Assembly: GCF_963583255.1 (NCBI RefSeq)
Contig: NC_084807.1
Span: 18,287,072 to 18,351,071 of the forward strand
Direction of reading: 5' to 3'
Source: Pyrus communis
Taxonomy: Eukaryota > Streptophyta > Magnoliopsida > Rosales > Rosaceae
DNA: 64,000 nt
Position 1 is the stretch's first letter. Every line of letters begins with the position of its first letter. Below the pieces are notes generated by a model. It was given only the letters and a program-made list of their open reading frames with translations, did not search any database and had not been told where the DNA came from. This document shows positions 1-11,796 of the stretch, piece by piece. A program made the translations under genes and the position numbers.

Positions 1-991
<991 letters not shown>

Positions 992-1428
992 TGTGCTTCG
1001 TCGCGAGGGCATGTAGGAGACTGGTTTGTATTCCTTCTTGTTATGTATAAAAGAAGTGTGGTTCGTACTTTTGTGATAGACACTGAAGAATAGATCTACA
1101 TGTACACCCCTCATAAGTCATGTTAATGTTTTAGGTGGTTTAATGGATATTTATCCTAGCAACTATATGTGAAAACCAAAGTTTTTCGTGACATTGCTCG
1201 TGATGATTTGATGAATGATGGTATGTTTACCCTAATGCCTGCACTACTGTACTAGTTTCGGGGCAGTTGTATATGGCATCACCGTGCGGCCAGCATAACG
1301 TGGTAATTGTGAAACAAGGCCGTATACAATTTGCCCCATCTTGGAAATTATTGAGGGTTTAGGATTATTCTGAGATCACAATCATCAGTGTTATAGTGTT
1401 TGACTAGCTGCAGTGTTTTTTTGTTGTA
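992..1428 (+). other. 3' UTR of the E2 gene and short spacer
   Basis: Directly follows the E2 stop codon. It is T-rich with several AATAAA-like hexamers near 1050-1095, consistent with a 3' UTR and polyadenylation region. No other gene is seen before the inverted-repeat element. Confidence 0.5.
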
Positions 1429-2062
1429 ACGTGGATATTAAAAATAAAAATTTAAACATAAAAAACTAATTAAAAATAATTGAAAAAAAAAGGGTGTCGT
1501 CTTCCTCAATCCCCCCTCCTTCCCCTTCTCTCCTCTGCACCCACCTAACCCTCATCTCCTCTTTGATTCCCCACACCGGTTCACAGGTAACGGACACTAT
1601 CGTCGCCGATACAGTGTCGGAATCGTTCAATGAGGGTAATAGCTCATCGAGGAGGAGAGGATTCAGGAGGCCTAGTATGGACGGCGACGAGCTCATAAAC
1701 CTCTTGCACCATTTAGATACGGTCAAGGTCGAGCTCAATGGGCTCGAGAATGAAGTCGGAGATGCGAATGCGGCTCCATCCGCAGCTTTTCTCCAGATTT
1801 GCGGTCGATTTTATCGAGATTTGTCGTCAAATCTGGTTGATGGGGCACGCTCCTTCGAGCTCACGGGGTCGTCAAAGAGGATGAGGGTTGAGTGGGTGGA
1901 GTCAAAAAGGGAGGGGGAATGATGGGTGTGCAGATGTTGGGTAGGTGCAGAGGAGAGCAGGGATGGGGTTTGAGGAAGAAGACACCCTTTTTATTTTTAA
2001 TTTTTTTAATTTTTAATTTTTTTAATGTTTAATTTTTAATTTTTTTTAATATCCATGTTTGA
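1429..2062. mobile_element. Long-TIR non-autonomous element (Pack-MULE-like)
   Basis: The two ends are long imperfect inverted repeats, about 1429-1555 and 1935-2062. The outer part is AT-rich (aacgtggatatta on the left against taatatccatgtt on the right). The inner part matches closely: gggtgtcgtcttcctcaa on the left and ttgaggaagaagacaccc on the right, then the CTCTCCTCTGCACC region on both sides. The interior is GC-richer and coding-like. Long TIRs around a gene-like interior are the hallmark of Pack-MULEs. I could not define a target-site duplication, so the superfamily is inferred. Confidence 0.6.
1630..1760 (+). pseudogene. Captured MAP70-like N-terminal exon fragment
   Basis: Within a 142-codon open frame (1494-1922, +) residues about 50-90 read SSRRRGFRRPSMDGDELI, then NLLHHLDTVKVELNGLENEV. 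This resembles the conserved N-terminus of plant microtubule-associated protein 70 (MAP70: Ser/Arg-rich leader, then D/E-I-x-LLHGSDPVKVELNRLENEV before a long coiled coil). The coiled coil is missing; after GDAN the frame changes to unrelated sequence ending WVESKREGE. The fragment lies between the TIRs of the surrounding element, so a transposon-captured exon is the simplest reading. It is not a working MAP70 gene. The frame beyond residue 95 is unrecognised and may come from a second source. Confidence 0.6.
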
Positions 2063-2437
2063 CCTATAGCCCAGTCATTGTCCACGTGAGCACCACATCA
2101 CCAATTAACGACTGATGTAACAACCTTGCCGGATGTGTGAAAGTGTCCCAAAATTATGACTTTAGGTACCACTCTGGGATGAAAATTTTTTTTATGTATT
2201 AAATGTTGAAAACTAAAAAACTTTAAGATAGTAAACTGAGATTAATCCTTAGATTTATATAGATTTTTGCGAAGGCTTTTTTTTTTTTTTTTTTTTTTTT
2301 CATGTGATACTTTTGTAGATTTCATAAATTTTTATTAACTAATCAAGAGACCTTTCTTGATAAGGACTTTGTTGTGATAACCTTATTTGTGGGCTGAAAG
2401 CCCATTGGCCTGGACGATGTCCATTGGGCTGAGCCCA
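2063..2437. other. AT-rich spacer
   Basis: Contains a T22 run (2279-2300) and a short inverted motif around gggctgaaagccc (2393-2405) and gggctgagccc (2426-2436). No coding potential is seen. Confidence 0.4.
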
Positions 2438-2569
2438 CGGTACTGTTCACTTTAACGAAAAACCACATTTTTACACTAAAAAGTTAATCTTGGTACTATT
2501 CACTTTACCCTTTATTTTGTCTTCATCATTAAAACTCAAAGCTTTCAAGCCATTTTCATTAGTTTTCCT
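2438..2569 (-). repeat. 154-bp MITE family, copy 1 (one end replaced)
   Basis: Matches the MITE at 61140-61293 in the same direction and the one at 48002-48155 in reverse. Shared segments include gtactgttcactttaacgaa, then the aaaaagtt and tttaccctttattttgt blocks, and the end cattttcattagttttcctt. The other terminus is replaced by the gggctgagccc sequence, so no TSD could be read. Confidence 0.6.
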
Positions 2570-2610
2570 TTCTTTAAACCACAAGGACTGAAATAGCCAA
2601 ATTAAAAACA

Positions 2611-3072
2611 TTACCATTGGTCCCTCAACTCATCAAAACGTGTAGCTATGGTCTCTCAACTAAAAATTCATTACCATTGGTCCCTCAACTTTAATCCAAT
2701 TGGAGAAATGGTCTCTTAACTTTAACCCAATTGGAGCAATGGTTCCTCAGCTTTAATCCAATTGGAGTAATTGTCTCTCAACTTTAACCCAATTGTAGCA
2801 ATGGTCATTCCAACATAACTCATTTTAACAAAATTCTGACGAAGTTGACAAAAATGACTATAACTACATGTTTTGATAAGTTGAGGGATCCCAATTGTGG
2901 CAATGGTCATTCCAACATAATTCATTTTGACAAAATTTGGACGAAGTTAACGAAAATGACCATAACTACATATTTGATGAGTTGAGGGACCAATAGTAAT
3001 GGATTTTTTAATTGAGGGACTATTGCTCCAATTTGATTAAAGTTGAGGGACCATTACTACAATTTGATTTTC
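2611..3072. repeat. Foldback/inverted-repeat element, family 2, copy 1
   Basis: Built from repeated and inverted units: attaccattggtccctcaac at the left is mirrored by gttgagggaccaatagtaat near 2980-3000. Between them are several tandem units of the type caactttaacccaattggag. The same units recur at 62044-62462. No transposase is seen; this is a non-autonomous repeat. Confidence 0.6.
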
Positions 3073-3160
3073 ACTTAATTCAAGAAAAGACACTCTATTG
3101 TGACTTATTCAACAAGGATAATATTAGAGAGACCGAGCTTTTAAATCAAATGATGTGTTA

Positions 3161-3744
3161 TGTGACATCCCACATCGCCCAGGGGAGTGATCCTTAAATG
3201 TATATTCCCATCCCTACCTAGCACGAGGTCTTTTAGGAGCTCACTGGCTTCGGGTTCCGTAGGAACTCCGAAGTTAAGCGAGAAAGGGGCTTGAGCAATC
3301 CCATGATGGGTGACCCACTGGGAAGTTACTCGTGAGTTCCCAAAAACAAAACCGTGAGGGAATGGTAAGCCCAAAGTGGACAATATCATGCTATGGTGGT
3401 GGAGTGGGCCTTGGAAGTGATCCGTCCCGGGCCGGGATGTGAAAATTGGTATCAGAGCCTAACCCTGGCCGCATGTGCGCCGACGAGGACGTCGGGCCCC
3501 TAAGGGGGGTGGATTGTGACATCCCACATCGCCCAGGGGAGTGATCCTTAAATGTATATTCCCATCCCTACCTAGCACGAGGCCTTTTGGGAGCTCACTG
3601 GCTTCGGGTTTCGTAGGAACTCCGAAGTTAAGCGAGAAAGGGGCTTGAGCAATCCCAAGATGGGTGACCCACTGGGAAGTTGCTTGTGAGTTCCCAAAAA
3701 CAAAACCTTAAGGGAATGGTAAGCCTAAAGCGGACAATATCGTG
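3161..3744 (+). mobile_element. Cassandra TRIM retroelement A (3' LTR truncated)
   Basis: LTR1 is 3161-3443, starting TGTGACATCCCAC. A primer-binding site TGGTATCAGAGC at 3447-3458 pairs with initiator Met-tRNA. A short non-coding internal part ends in the polypurine tract aaggggggtgga (3503-3513), and LTR2 starts at 3515. Both LTRs carry a 5S rRNA-like block with the polymerase III elements GAAGTTAAGCG (3270-3280) and GATGGGTGACC (3305-3315), the signature of Cassandra. LTR2 stops matching after gacaatatcgtg at about 3744, so the element is 3'-truncated and no TSD can be confirmed. It encodes no protein and would need enzymes from other elements. Confidence 0.9.
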
Positions 3745-6382
3745 GTTGGGCTTCTCAAGATAGCTGGTCTTGTAAGGAGGGAACGTTCTCTGGGCGGTCT
3801 GCCATGCTTGATTTTGGTAGAGCTTGGGGTAGCCTGTACTCCGTGTTGCACCTGAATGTTTTTTCCTTCCTTTTTTTTTTCTTGGCATACAAGACTAATG
3901 TAGTCTCACTGGGCATGCTAAAACTATGTTCGGTTAGGAATTTCACTAGGAAAGGTCCATGGCTCGAGCACATAGCTCCCCAAGGAGTTGGCACTTTGGT
4001 TGGTTGTCGTGCTCCTTCTTGTTGAGAGACTGCAAGATGAGAACGAAGTTAGTTCTAAAAAGTGCCTTTGTAGGGCCTTAGGTGTAGGCCTTGAGGCTCA
4101 CAATCGAAACTAGTTAAGTGCTTAGGCGTGCCATTGCCATCTCAGTATGGTAGATGTAGAACAAGTGTGTTTAAGTCGATTTCTTGCGTCCCAAGTTATT
4201 CTGACTTCTTGTTATCAAAGGATTGTCGTAAATGAGTTAAGTCTACATTAAGTTCTTTTCTGTGCCTTAAGACCAAGGACTTTTAGTTTATTATCTTGTA
4301 TGCTTTAAAGGGTGAAAGTCCAGATCTGGCTTAAGCCATTAGTCTAATTCCCATTCATCTTTTATGATAGTAAAACCACTAAGTGAACCAGGTCTGAGGA
4401 CCAATGGAGCTTCTGATCACCAAAAGACTGGAAATAACTTGAATATATACTGTAGAATACATCATAATACTAGATCTACTAATGGAAAGACGAAACAAAG
4501 AGAGTTGGGCAAGATTTCACCTTGTCGGGCAAGGTTGAACGTCTTGCAGTCTCTTCTTTTTGTGATTACAAAGGGTTGTGTGTTTGGAATGGATGGATGG
4601 TAAACAAGTTTACACGAGAGAATTGATACTACGCCACTAGGGGTGATAGCAGAGCTTTAGACTAGACAAAAGATGGCTTTTGTAGGGAATGATCCTGAAA
4701 AGGATTGAGATGTGGGCTGATTACAGTTTTTAGATGCAAATCTGTCTTGAGAGCAGAGTTTGCATGTTTTTTTGTTTGATTGGTTGAGTATCCTTGTCTT
4801 TGGGCCCTGTTTTCCCTTTTATAGGCAATGATCTTCATTGTTGCAAGCTTTGCCTGAAAACACTTCAGTGAGTCATCGCCTTTTTTACATGTTCTGCCAT
4901 TCAGAAGGTGCTTTTGGGCTACGAGTAGATTGATTTCCATCGGTTGTCACTTCCCTTGTAAGCACCTAACATTTGCATTAATGAGGGGTTGTCATATTGT
5001 CTTTGAGATGGATGGATGGGCTTGGTGCTGGGCCTCGGGCAAGTCTCCTTTCTTTAGTTCTTTTGAGCTTTCTTTCCTTTAAGTCCAAAGTCTAAATATT
5101 AGCCCAAACAACTTTTCTCTGTTTATATGGTGCATATGTGCAGAACCTGCTTGAGGAAGTCCCGATGTGTTTCATGCTGCTCTCATTGAAGGATGGTGGT
5201 GTCTATTCAAAGTTTTGGGTCCATATCCCGCTTTTGTAAAGCACTTGGGCCGCCCCCAAATTTGTCTTTATGTTAAGCATGTCAACATGATGTTAGTTAA
5301 ATCACATGGGGCCTAATGCTAGAAAGATTTCAAAGAATAAGGGAAAGTGACCTGATTTTCAGACACTTACTTTAGGTTCACACATTTTTCTTTATTATTG
5401 ACCATTGAATTGAATTAATTAAACGAAAATAACGAAACATTATTAAACACGAGTGTGTAAGAGAAAAAAAATGTGTGTGTTTATCATTTTCCTAAAGTCA
5501 TGTTTGGGTGAGTAAATGTTGAGTTCCACTAGATTGAGACCAAGTTTGTAAGGAATGAATCACAAAAATGTGATAAGAGGGATTAAGAAGTGCACTACAT
5601 AGAAAACTTCATTATAAATTTTGTTAAAGCATATCCCGCATCGGGGATTGAACTACATATAGCTTATATTGAATCGTCCAACTACTAATTGCATCGAGAC
5701 ATTTTATAATAAAACTCCACACCTCTTAAAATACACGTGTAGTTAACTTGGAGAAAGTATGGATGATGATTAGTAGTTTTCCCAATGACACTCTCTGAAA
5801 TTTTAACAAGTTTTAATGAAAATCTAATCGTAAGGTGAACTAATAATAAACCATAGCTTTATGCTCCTTGTTGATGTATTAGTGTTCCTCGAATTTCATT
5901 TTTAATTAAAAGTTCGTAATCAATTGCATTTGTTTATTTTTCTGAAATAAAATCTAATATACAAGTTGTGCACGTCATAATTAAGCATGGTTTTATGCAT
6001 AAGTAAGCTATGATGATATGCAATATACATGGATCACATGCATGACGCAACTTGATGTGAAACTTTATATTTTATTTTTCAAAAGAAGAAGAACGTGATG
6101 ATAGTGAGGGTGTGGGGGGCATGAACAGCTAAAGCCACCAAATCTTCCCTTTGAAGAAAAGAATAAACAAAACTAGAAAAGAAGAGGAGCCCTACTTCAT
6201 CATATTCCAACCAAACCACAGGCAAAAGAAAAAGAAAACCTGATAAAATTTAACATGGCAAGTAAAGAATAATATTAAAGAAAAAAGGCCATTGAAAATC
6301 ATAAATTGTAGCGGGTATTTGATTGATGGAAATGTATCTGTTTGAGGAGTTTTAAGAAAGAAAGAGCTGCAGTTTTTTTAGC
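3745..6382. other. Unassigned intergenic / decayed repeat sequence
   Basis: No open frame here resembles a known protein. From 3745 to about 5300 the base composition and lack of coding look like a non-coding retroelement relic. From 5300 the sequence is AT-rich and becomes the upstream region of the PDV-like gene. I found no other defined element. Confidence 0.4.
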
Positions 6383-7494
6383 ATGGGATTTCATGGTAGG
6401 CTCAGCAGCAAAGAAACTGGGGCAAATAGCAGGTTGTGTAGTTTCTGTTCAGAAAATGGGTGTTACTGTGACATTGCAGAGGCCCCATTTGAGGAGAGGA
6501 ACAGACTGATTACAATTAAAGATCAAGTGAAGGAAGTTGAGAACAAATTCATGTTTTTACAGGTAATTACTTGCCCCCTCACCATTATTTGTTCATCCTT
6601 CTCCTTTGTGGCGGTTGTCCAATTTGTAAATTCATTTTTGTGACAAACACTAGGATAATCTACACTAATTAGGTTGTTTAAATTATGAGGAGCGGAAATT
6701 GAACATTTGTGCCGAGGTAGAAAGTAGAAACACATTGCTAATTAAAGCCAACTAGATTAAGCCCAAGTCTGCAAAGTTGTCCAATCTGTATCTAATAGTA
6801 AGTCGCGTTTAATCAATAAACTTTGTGGTTTTCTCAATTCCTGGTGAACTCCAATGTAGCTCAGGGTATTCCATTCGATTTTCCAGTATATATATCACTC
6901 TGCATCAAGAAATATATACTAAATCGGAATGTGCAATATTGCACCTTGACCAATTTTTAGACTTGTATGATCTTTTATTTAGGTTTTAACACTTGTGGGA
7001 ATATACATACGCAGAGAATGAGTTCTTGGCAGCAGATGGATAGGCAGGCAGCATTCAACAGTTTGGAAGAAAGCAGGCTAAATCTAGTAGCAAAGGTGAC
7101 AGAATATAAAGGAAGAAGGGAACTTGATGTGGTGACAGAACTGAATGCATGTTTTGGCAGTGAAAATAATGTCCCTTTTAATTGGGATTTTAGAGGGAGA
7201 CTGATTAAAAAGAATGAACCAGCAGGTGGTTTTCACAGCAGAAGGTTTCTCACTAACTGCATAAGAAAGTTGCTCGTCTCATGGAAGTGGCAAAAGGTTT
7301 ATGGTATTGCAGTGAAACTAGCAATGTTTTCTGTGAGCATTTCTTCTGTAATTGCTGCTTACAGTACCAGGCAATTATTATACACCAGCTCAAGAAGGAT
7401 GATTCCATTTTTGAGTTTCAAAGAAGCAGGAAAAAGTGGTAGTCTATTAACCTTCTCAAAGAACCCTCTTGATGTCTTCTTTGGTAGGGGATGA
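6383..7494 (+). CDS. Plastid division protein PDV1/PDV2-like, two exons
   Basis: Exon 1 is 6383-6562 (60 codons, donor ag|gtaatt) and exon 2 is 7015-7494 (acceptor acgcag), joined in phase 0 to give 219 residues. The segment ITIKDQVKEVENKFMFLQ followed by RMSSWQQMDRQAAFNSLEES and RLNLVAKVTEYKG aligns with the coiled-coil region of PDV2, which has the same heptad spacing and the SR-x-x-L-x-x-K-x-x-EYKG block. A single transmembrane segment follows (about residues 151-173, YGIAVKLAMFSVSISSVIAAY), and the protein ends NPLDVFFGRG. PDV1 and PDV2 also end in a conserved glycine. Known PDVs sit in the outer chloroplast envelope and recruit the dynamin DRP5B to the division site. The N-terminus is unusual: short and Cys-rich (CSFCSENGCYC). 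The protein is shorter than PDV1 (~272) or PDV2 (~307), so it may be a divergent paralogue. Confidence 0.65.
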
Positions 7495-9518
7495 TTCTTA
7501 ATTCTTTTTAATTTTTATGTCACTCATTCTCGTAGTTTGTCAAGAAAACTTTAGAGATTTATTTTTTGATTAAATTTAAGTAACACTAAAGTTTGTGAGA
7601 GTTGAATTCATGACATGAAATTAAGTAAAGACTGAGTGTCACTAGACCAAATGATCATTAATGTGAAATGTTACGAGATCGGATCTCTTTCTCTTTTTCA
7701 TGTACATGTAAGCATGTGCTGTCCACTTGTAAGAGTAGGTAGTCATCAAATGTCTTGTATGATATTTTCAACTAGTTCTACCCTTGTAAATTTAAATCAA
7801 AATTTGATAGTTGGAAGGACTTGAAAACTACAAATTTTGTGTATATCTTGTATTCTTGTGGGCATTTTTAATTGAAAATGGATACAAATTCAACAGCTCT
7901 TTGGAACAAGAATAGAAAAAACAAAAACATATAAAAAATGCACAAGCAATCTAAAAATCAGGGTCATGTGTGATGACTACGAATTTTAACAATACACACA
8001 ACGAGAATCAACTTAATCACACTCATTAAAGTTAGACTTAATCACTATCCTAAGTCTAAAGAACCTAAAACCACCAAAAGCCTAAAATAACCCATAAACC
8101 CAAATGACAACTGGAGTGCTGATATCAAACTCACCACATATAACTAGGAAGAATTTTAGAACAAGGTGCGATTGTGAAGAAAACTCAGTTTTTAGCGAAC
8201 CAACTGTGCATAAGAAACAAACAAACGTCCTCATCATACGTCAAAGGCTAAAAACTAAGAAGATTAGCATGAATAAAAACTTTCAGATGGAGGGTTTTGA
8301 AGAATGATATCATAGAAGAAGCAGAATAAATATGAGCTACTAAGATCAAGTTATTCACTACGAGGGAGTCATTTGGGATCAGATTTAACTTTTAACCCAA
8401 ATATCATAAAAGCCCGTTCAAATTTCTCGCACATGAATCCTCATCCACAGCTAGCAGGCCCAATTTGATTGCTCCATTCAGCTCCACGAATCATCATTTT
8501 TTCTTCTGTACACTGTTTCTGACAAAAGAAAGAGGTATTCCTCGATTCCCCCGCGAGAACTTGTAAGAGCATTTTCAATGGGGCTTTATGTTGGATGTTA
8601 GACTCTAATCCAACAGCTAATAGGTCAATATAGTTAATAAGGATTGTTGTGGAATGTAAGTGCAATTAGGGTTTAGTTATAAGCTATAACTTGGACTCCA
8701 AGTAAGGTATATAATCCAGTTATAATTGGAGAGTAAGGGCTCTTGAATGAATTGATGTTTCTTCAAGTTTTGATTCTGGTTTCTTTTCCGCTACTATATT
8801 TAATGCTTGCATGCATACGTATATGTACAAAGTTTGAGAGATAATATCCCTGCACATGTATGCGAATCTCGACTGAATATAAAACTAAGCAACATATACA
8901 TATAAGACTGCAAACAAGTGCCATAACTGCTTCTTGTATTATGATTGCATTCACAGAAACCTTAAAACTGTCTACCATGCATAACTGATGTAAGAACTAA
9001 TTTTGGCCTATTAAAACTCAGAAATTGTTTGCTTTAAATGTCTTGATTGTTAAGCATGTTTAATGATCAAAAGTTTTAAGGTTCATAGCATGCTGAAAGT
9101 TATAACATGATCAAGGTTTTTGAGATGTAATTGAATGGATGAAATACAAACAAATTCATTTCAATCATTCAAGAACTACTAAAAAATTCAAGGTTTAATT
9201 GATCAGCTTGTATCAGTAACCATAAAAATGAGGTTATATCCCCAAATAAAGGTGTGACTAATCGACATTGGTTCAGTTACTAATAGCTTAGTGAAAACAT
9301 ACAAGATGCATAAGCTATGAAAGTTAATTGCCAAACAAAGGTGGATGGCTTTTATGTTGTACCATTACTTATGCAACTTATATGTTTTGCAATGATACTG
9401 ATTAAACTTGAAAAACCAAACAAAGGTTAAGTTGTTTCAGTTATACAGAATATAGAGTCTTGAATAATTATTTTGTTTGAAAATCTTTCAGTAATTAGCT
9501 CCTTGAATTCAATTCAAA
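7495..9518. other. Intergenic, with a shared segment near 8350-8490
   Basis: No gene is recognised. The part at about 8350-8490 resembles the MTM1 upstream region (see findings). The part at about 8589-8790 has a TATA-like tatataatcc and ends ttgaatgaattgatgtttct, so it could be a worn Copia LTR belonging to the element downstream; this is weak. The rest is AT-rich. Confidence 0.4.
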
Positions 9519-9524
9519 GACTCA

Positions 9525-10370
9525 ATGGAACCAACTATAAGACTCAATGGAACCAACTATAAGAAATGGAGGCAAGATATTGAAATAACATTGGGGCTCA
9601 TGGATTTCGATTTAGGTCTAAGAGAGAATGAACCAACCAAGCCTGCTTACGATGCAACTGCAGAAAAGAAGAATGAATATGAAAGGTGGGTTAAGGCTAA
9701 CAGAATGGCGTTGCTAGTAATCAAAAGACCAATGTCTGATATGGTTCGAGGGGTAATCACTGAGTTAGACAATGCCAAGGCATTCCTTGACTCCATAGAA
9801 GCAAAGTTCAAGGAATCCGAGAAGGTTGAAACTGGAACACTAATGAACACCCTTATAACCACTAAGCACCTTGGTGGTTATGTGACACATTCTCTCAATG
9901 GTTGATGTAGCTGTAAAACTTAATGCACTTAACATTAAGATAGATGATCCCTTCCTAGTTTATCTCTCCCTGAATTCCTTTCCTCTAGAGTACTCTTAGT
10001 TGAAGGGCACTTACATAGCTTAAAAAGAAAAATGGGACCTGAACGAGCTGATTGCCATTTGTGTGCATGAAGAGCAAAATATTCGACAAGATAAAGGGAA
10101 GAAACAAGTCAATGCAGAGTAGAATGTCAACCCTGCAAATCCTCCCAATGAGAAAGACAATCCTCCACAGAACAATAATAAAAGGGCTGCAGGAAGGGTC
10201 AATAGGGATAATAACCATCTAAAAGTTCATAAGGGTGTTGGAATAAAATGTTTCTTATGAAAAAAGGTGGGACATCAGAAAAAGGAGTGCACTAGGTATA
10301 AACGTTGGAAGGAAAACAAAGAAAGTAAGAAAAACAAAGGTATGGTGCATAAAATTTCAGTTTGTTTTGA
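9525..10370 (+). pseudogene. Copia gag remnant (UBN2 type)
   Basis: An open frame (9525-9905) reads RLNGTNYKKWRQDIEITLG and continues as a typical Copia gag (UBN2) for 126 residues before a stop. A zinc-knuckle remnant lies at about 10249-10300: CFL-stop-KKVGHQKKECTR keeps the first Cys, the His and the last Cys, but the second Cys codon is TGA. An exact 22-bp tandem duplication (9519-9540, 9541-9562) sits across the apparent start. Several frameshifts and stops follow. It would have formed the particle of a Copia retrotransposon; it is now dead. Confidence 0.85.
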
Positions 10371-10389
10371 ATGAAATTTAGTTGAGATA

Positions 10390-11640
10390 TCTTATGATAC
10401 CTGGTGGCTTGATACTGGTGCTACAATTCATGTAACAAACTCATTGCAGGGGTACATTAGTAAGAGGGTGCCAAACAAGGATGAGGTGCCAGTGTTCATG
10501 GGCAATGGAGCTAGAGTTGCATTAGAGTTCATTGGAGTAGTTAGGCTTGAATTATTTTTTGGTTTTTTGCTAGATTTGGTTGATGTTGCTGATATACCTT
10601 CCATGGGAAGGAATTTAGTCTCAATTAGTAGACTTGTTAAATCAAAGTTTAAGTTTGATATTAATGAGATTGGTTTTTCAACATTTTGAAGTTCCAAGCT
10701 AATTGGTGATGGAGTGTTGACTGGTGACATGTTCAAGCTTAACTGCAATATACCAATGAGTGTGGTTAACACAATAGGGCACAAATGAACACTGACAAAC
10801 GATACCTCATCCAAGCTATGGCATAAGAGATTAGGGCATATTTCTAAAGAGAGAATGCAAAGATTAACTAGAGAACAAATCCTGCCATCACTGAACTATG
10901 GTGATTTCAAAATTTGCACTAACTGCATTAAAGGAAAATTGATAAACAAGAAGAAGAAATGTTTGACTAGAAGTACAAAGTTGCTAGAACTAATCCACAT
11001 AGACATTTGTGGACCTTTCCCAACACAAACACATGATGGCTATAAGTATTTCATCACATTTTCCCAACACAAACACATGATGGCTATAAGTATTTCATCA
11101 CACTTACAGGTGACTTTTCTAGGTCTGGGTATGTATACTTGTTGATTGAGAAGTCTACTGACTTTGCTGCTTTCAAAATTTATAAAGCAAAAGTAGAGAA
11201 TCAATTAGATTACAAAATCAAGGTGGTAAGGTTTGATAGGGGTGGAGAGTACTATGGAAAGTTTAGTGAATCTGGTAGACAGCCTGGTCATTTTACATTG
11301 TTTATGTAAGAGCATGGAATTGTTGCTCAATACACCAATCCTAGTACCCCTGAGCAAAATGGAGTTAGTGAAAGAAGAAATAGAACTTGGATTGAAATGG
11401 TAAGAATCATGATGAGTAATTCAAAGCTACCGACTTTTATTTGGGGAAAAGCAATCAAAACTGCAAACTACTTGCTAAATAGGGTCCCTAGCAAGTCTAT
11501 CCCCAATCACATGTTTTTTTGTAGGGTATCCAGAAAGAACTAAGGGTTACAGGTTTTATTACCCCAATCACACTTCGAGATTCATTGTAACTAGGAGAGC
11601 CAAGTTTATTGAAGAAGTTAATGATGATCAATGAGAGGAG
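10390..11640 (+). pseudogene. Copia protease and integrase remnant
   Basis: The protease active-site motif appears as WWLDTGATIHVTNS (about 10401-10442). The GAG-pre-integrase domain follows (LWHKRLGHISKERMQRL, from 10819), with CTNC of the zinc-binding HHCC. The integrase start is LLELIHIDICGPF (10981-11019). Here a 44-bp segment is exactly duplicated in tandem (11016-11059, 11060-11103). Further on, frames with the NGVSERRNRTW motif (about 11360) mark the catalytic-core end. Stops and shifts break the frame several times. Confidence 0.85.
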
Positions 11641-11796
11641 AATCTTAACTGGAATGAAGAAATCACAGCAATGTAAAAAGAAAACCTAGGTGATGCTATG
11701 ATAGATGAAGTTGTTGTGCCAATTCCAGTACAAAATGAATAAGTTGCAGAACCAACACAAGCTACTCAACCAGAAAAAATAATTGCAGAAGAATCT

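Noticed and set aside
1397..2067. tgtttgac direct repeat as a TSD for the MAP70-carrying element
   Set aside because: Using it would leave an unpaired 23-bp overhang on the left TIR. The match is 8 bp in AT-rich sequence and may be chance.
3213..3330. 5S rRNA gene-like sequence (also at 14640, 15040, 15590, 15950, 28260, 28640)
   Set aside because: The similarity covers only part of 5S and always sits inside LTRs with a primer-binding site and polypurine tract. These are Cassandra LTRs, not rRNA genes.
3447..3458. tRNA-like match TGGTATCAGAGC
   Set aside because: It is the primer-binding site complementary to initiator tRNA, with no cloverleaf around it. I found no tRNA gene in the window.
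4364..4940. Small open frames on both strands
   Set aside because: Short, low-complexity or lysine-rich translations with no motif. No splice-linked continuation was found.
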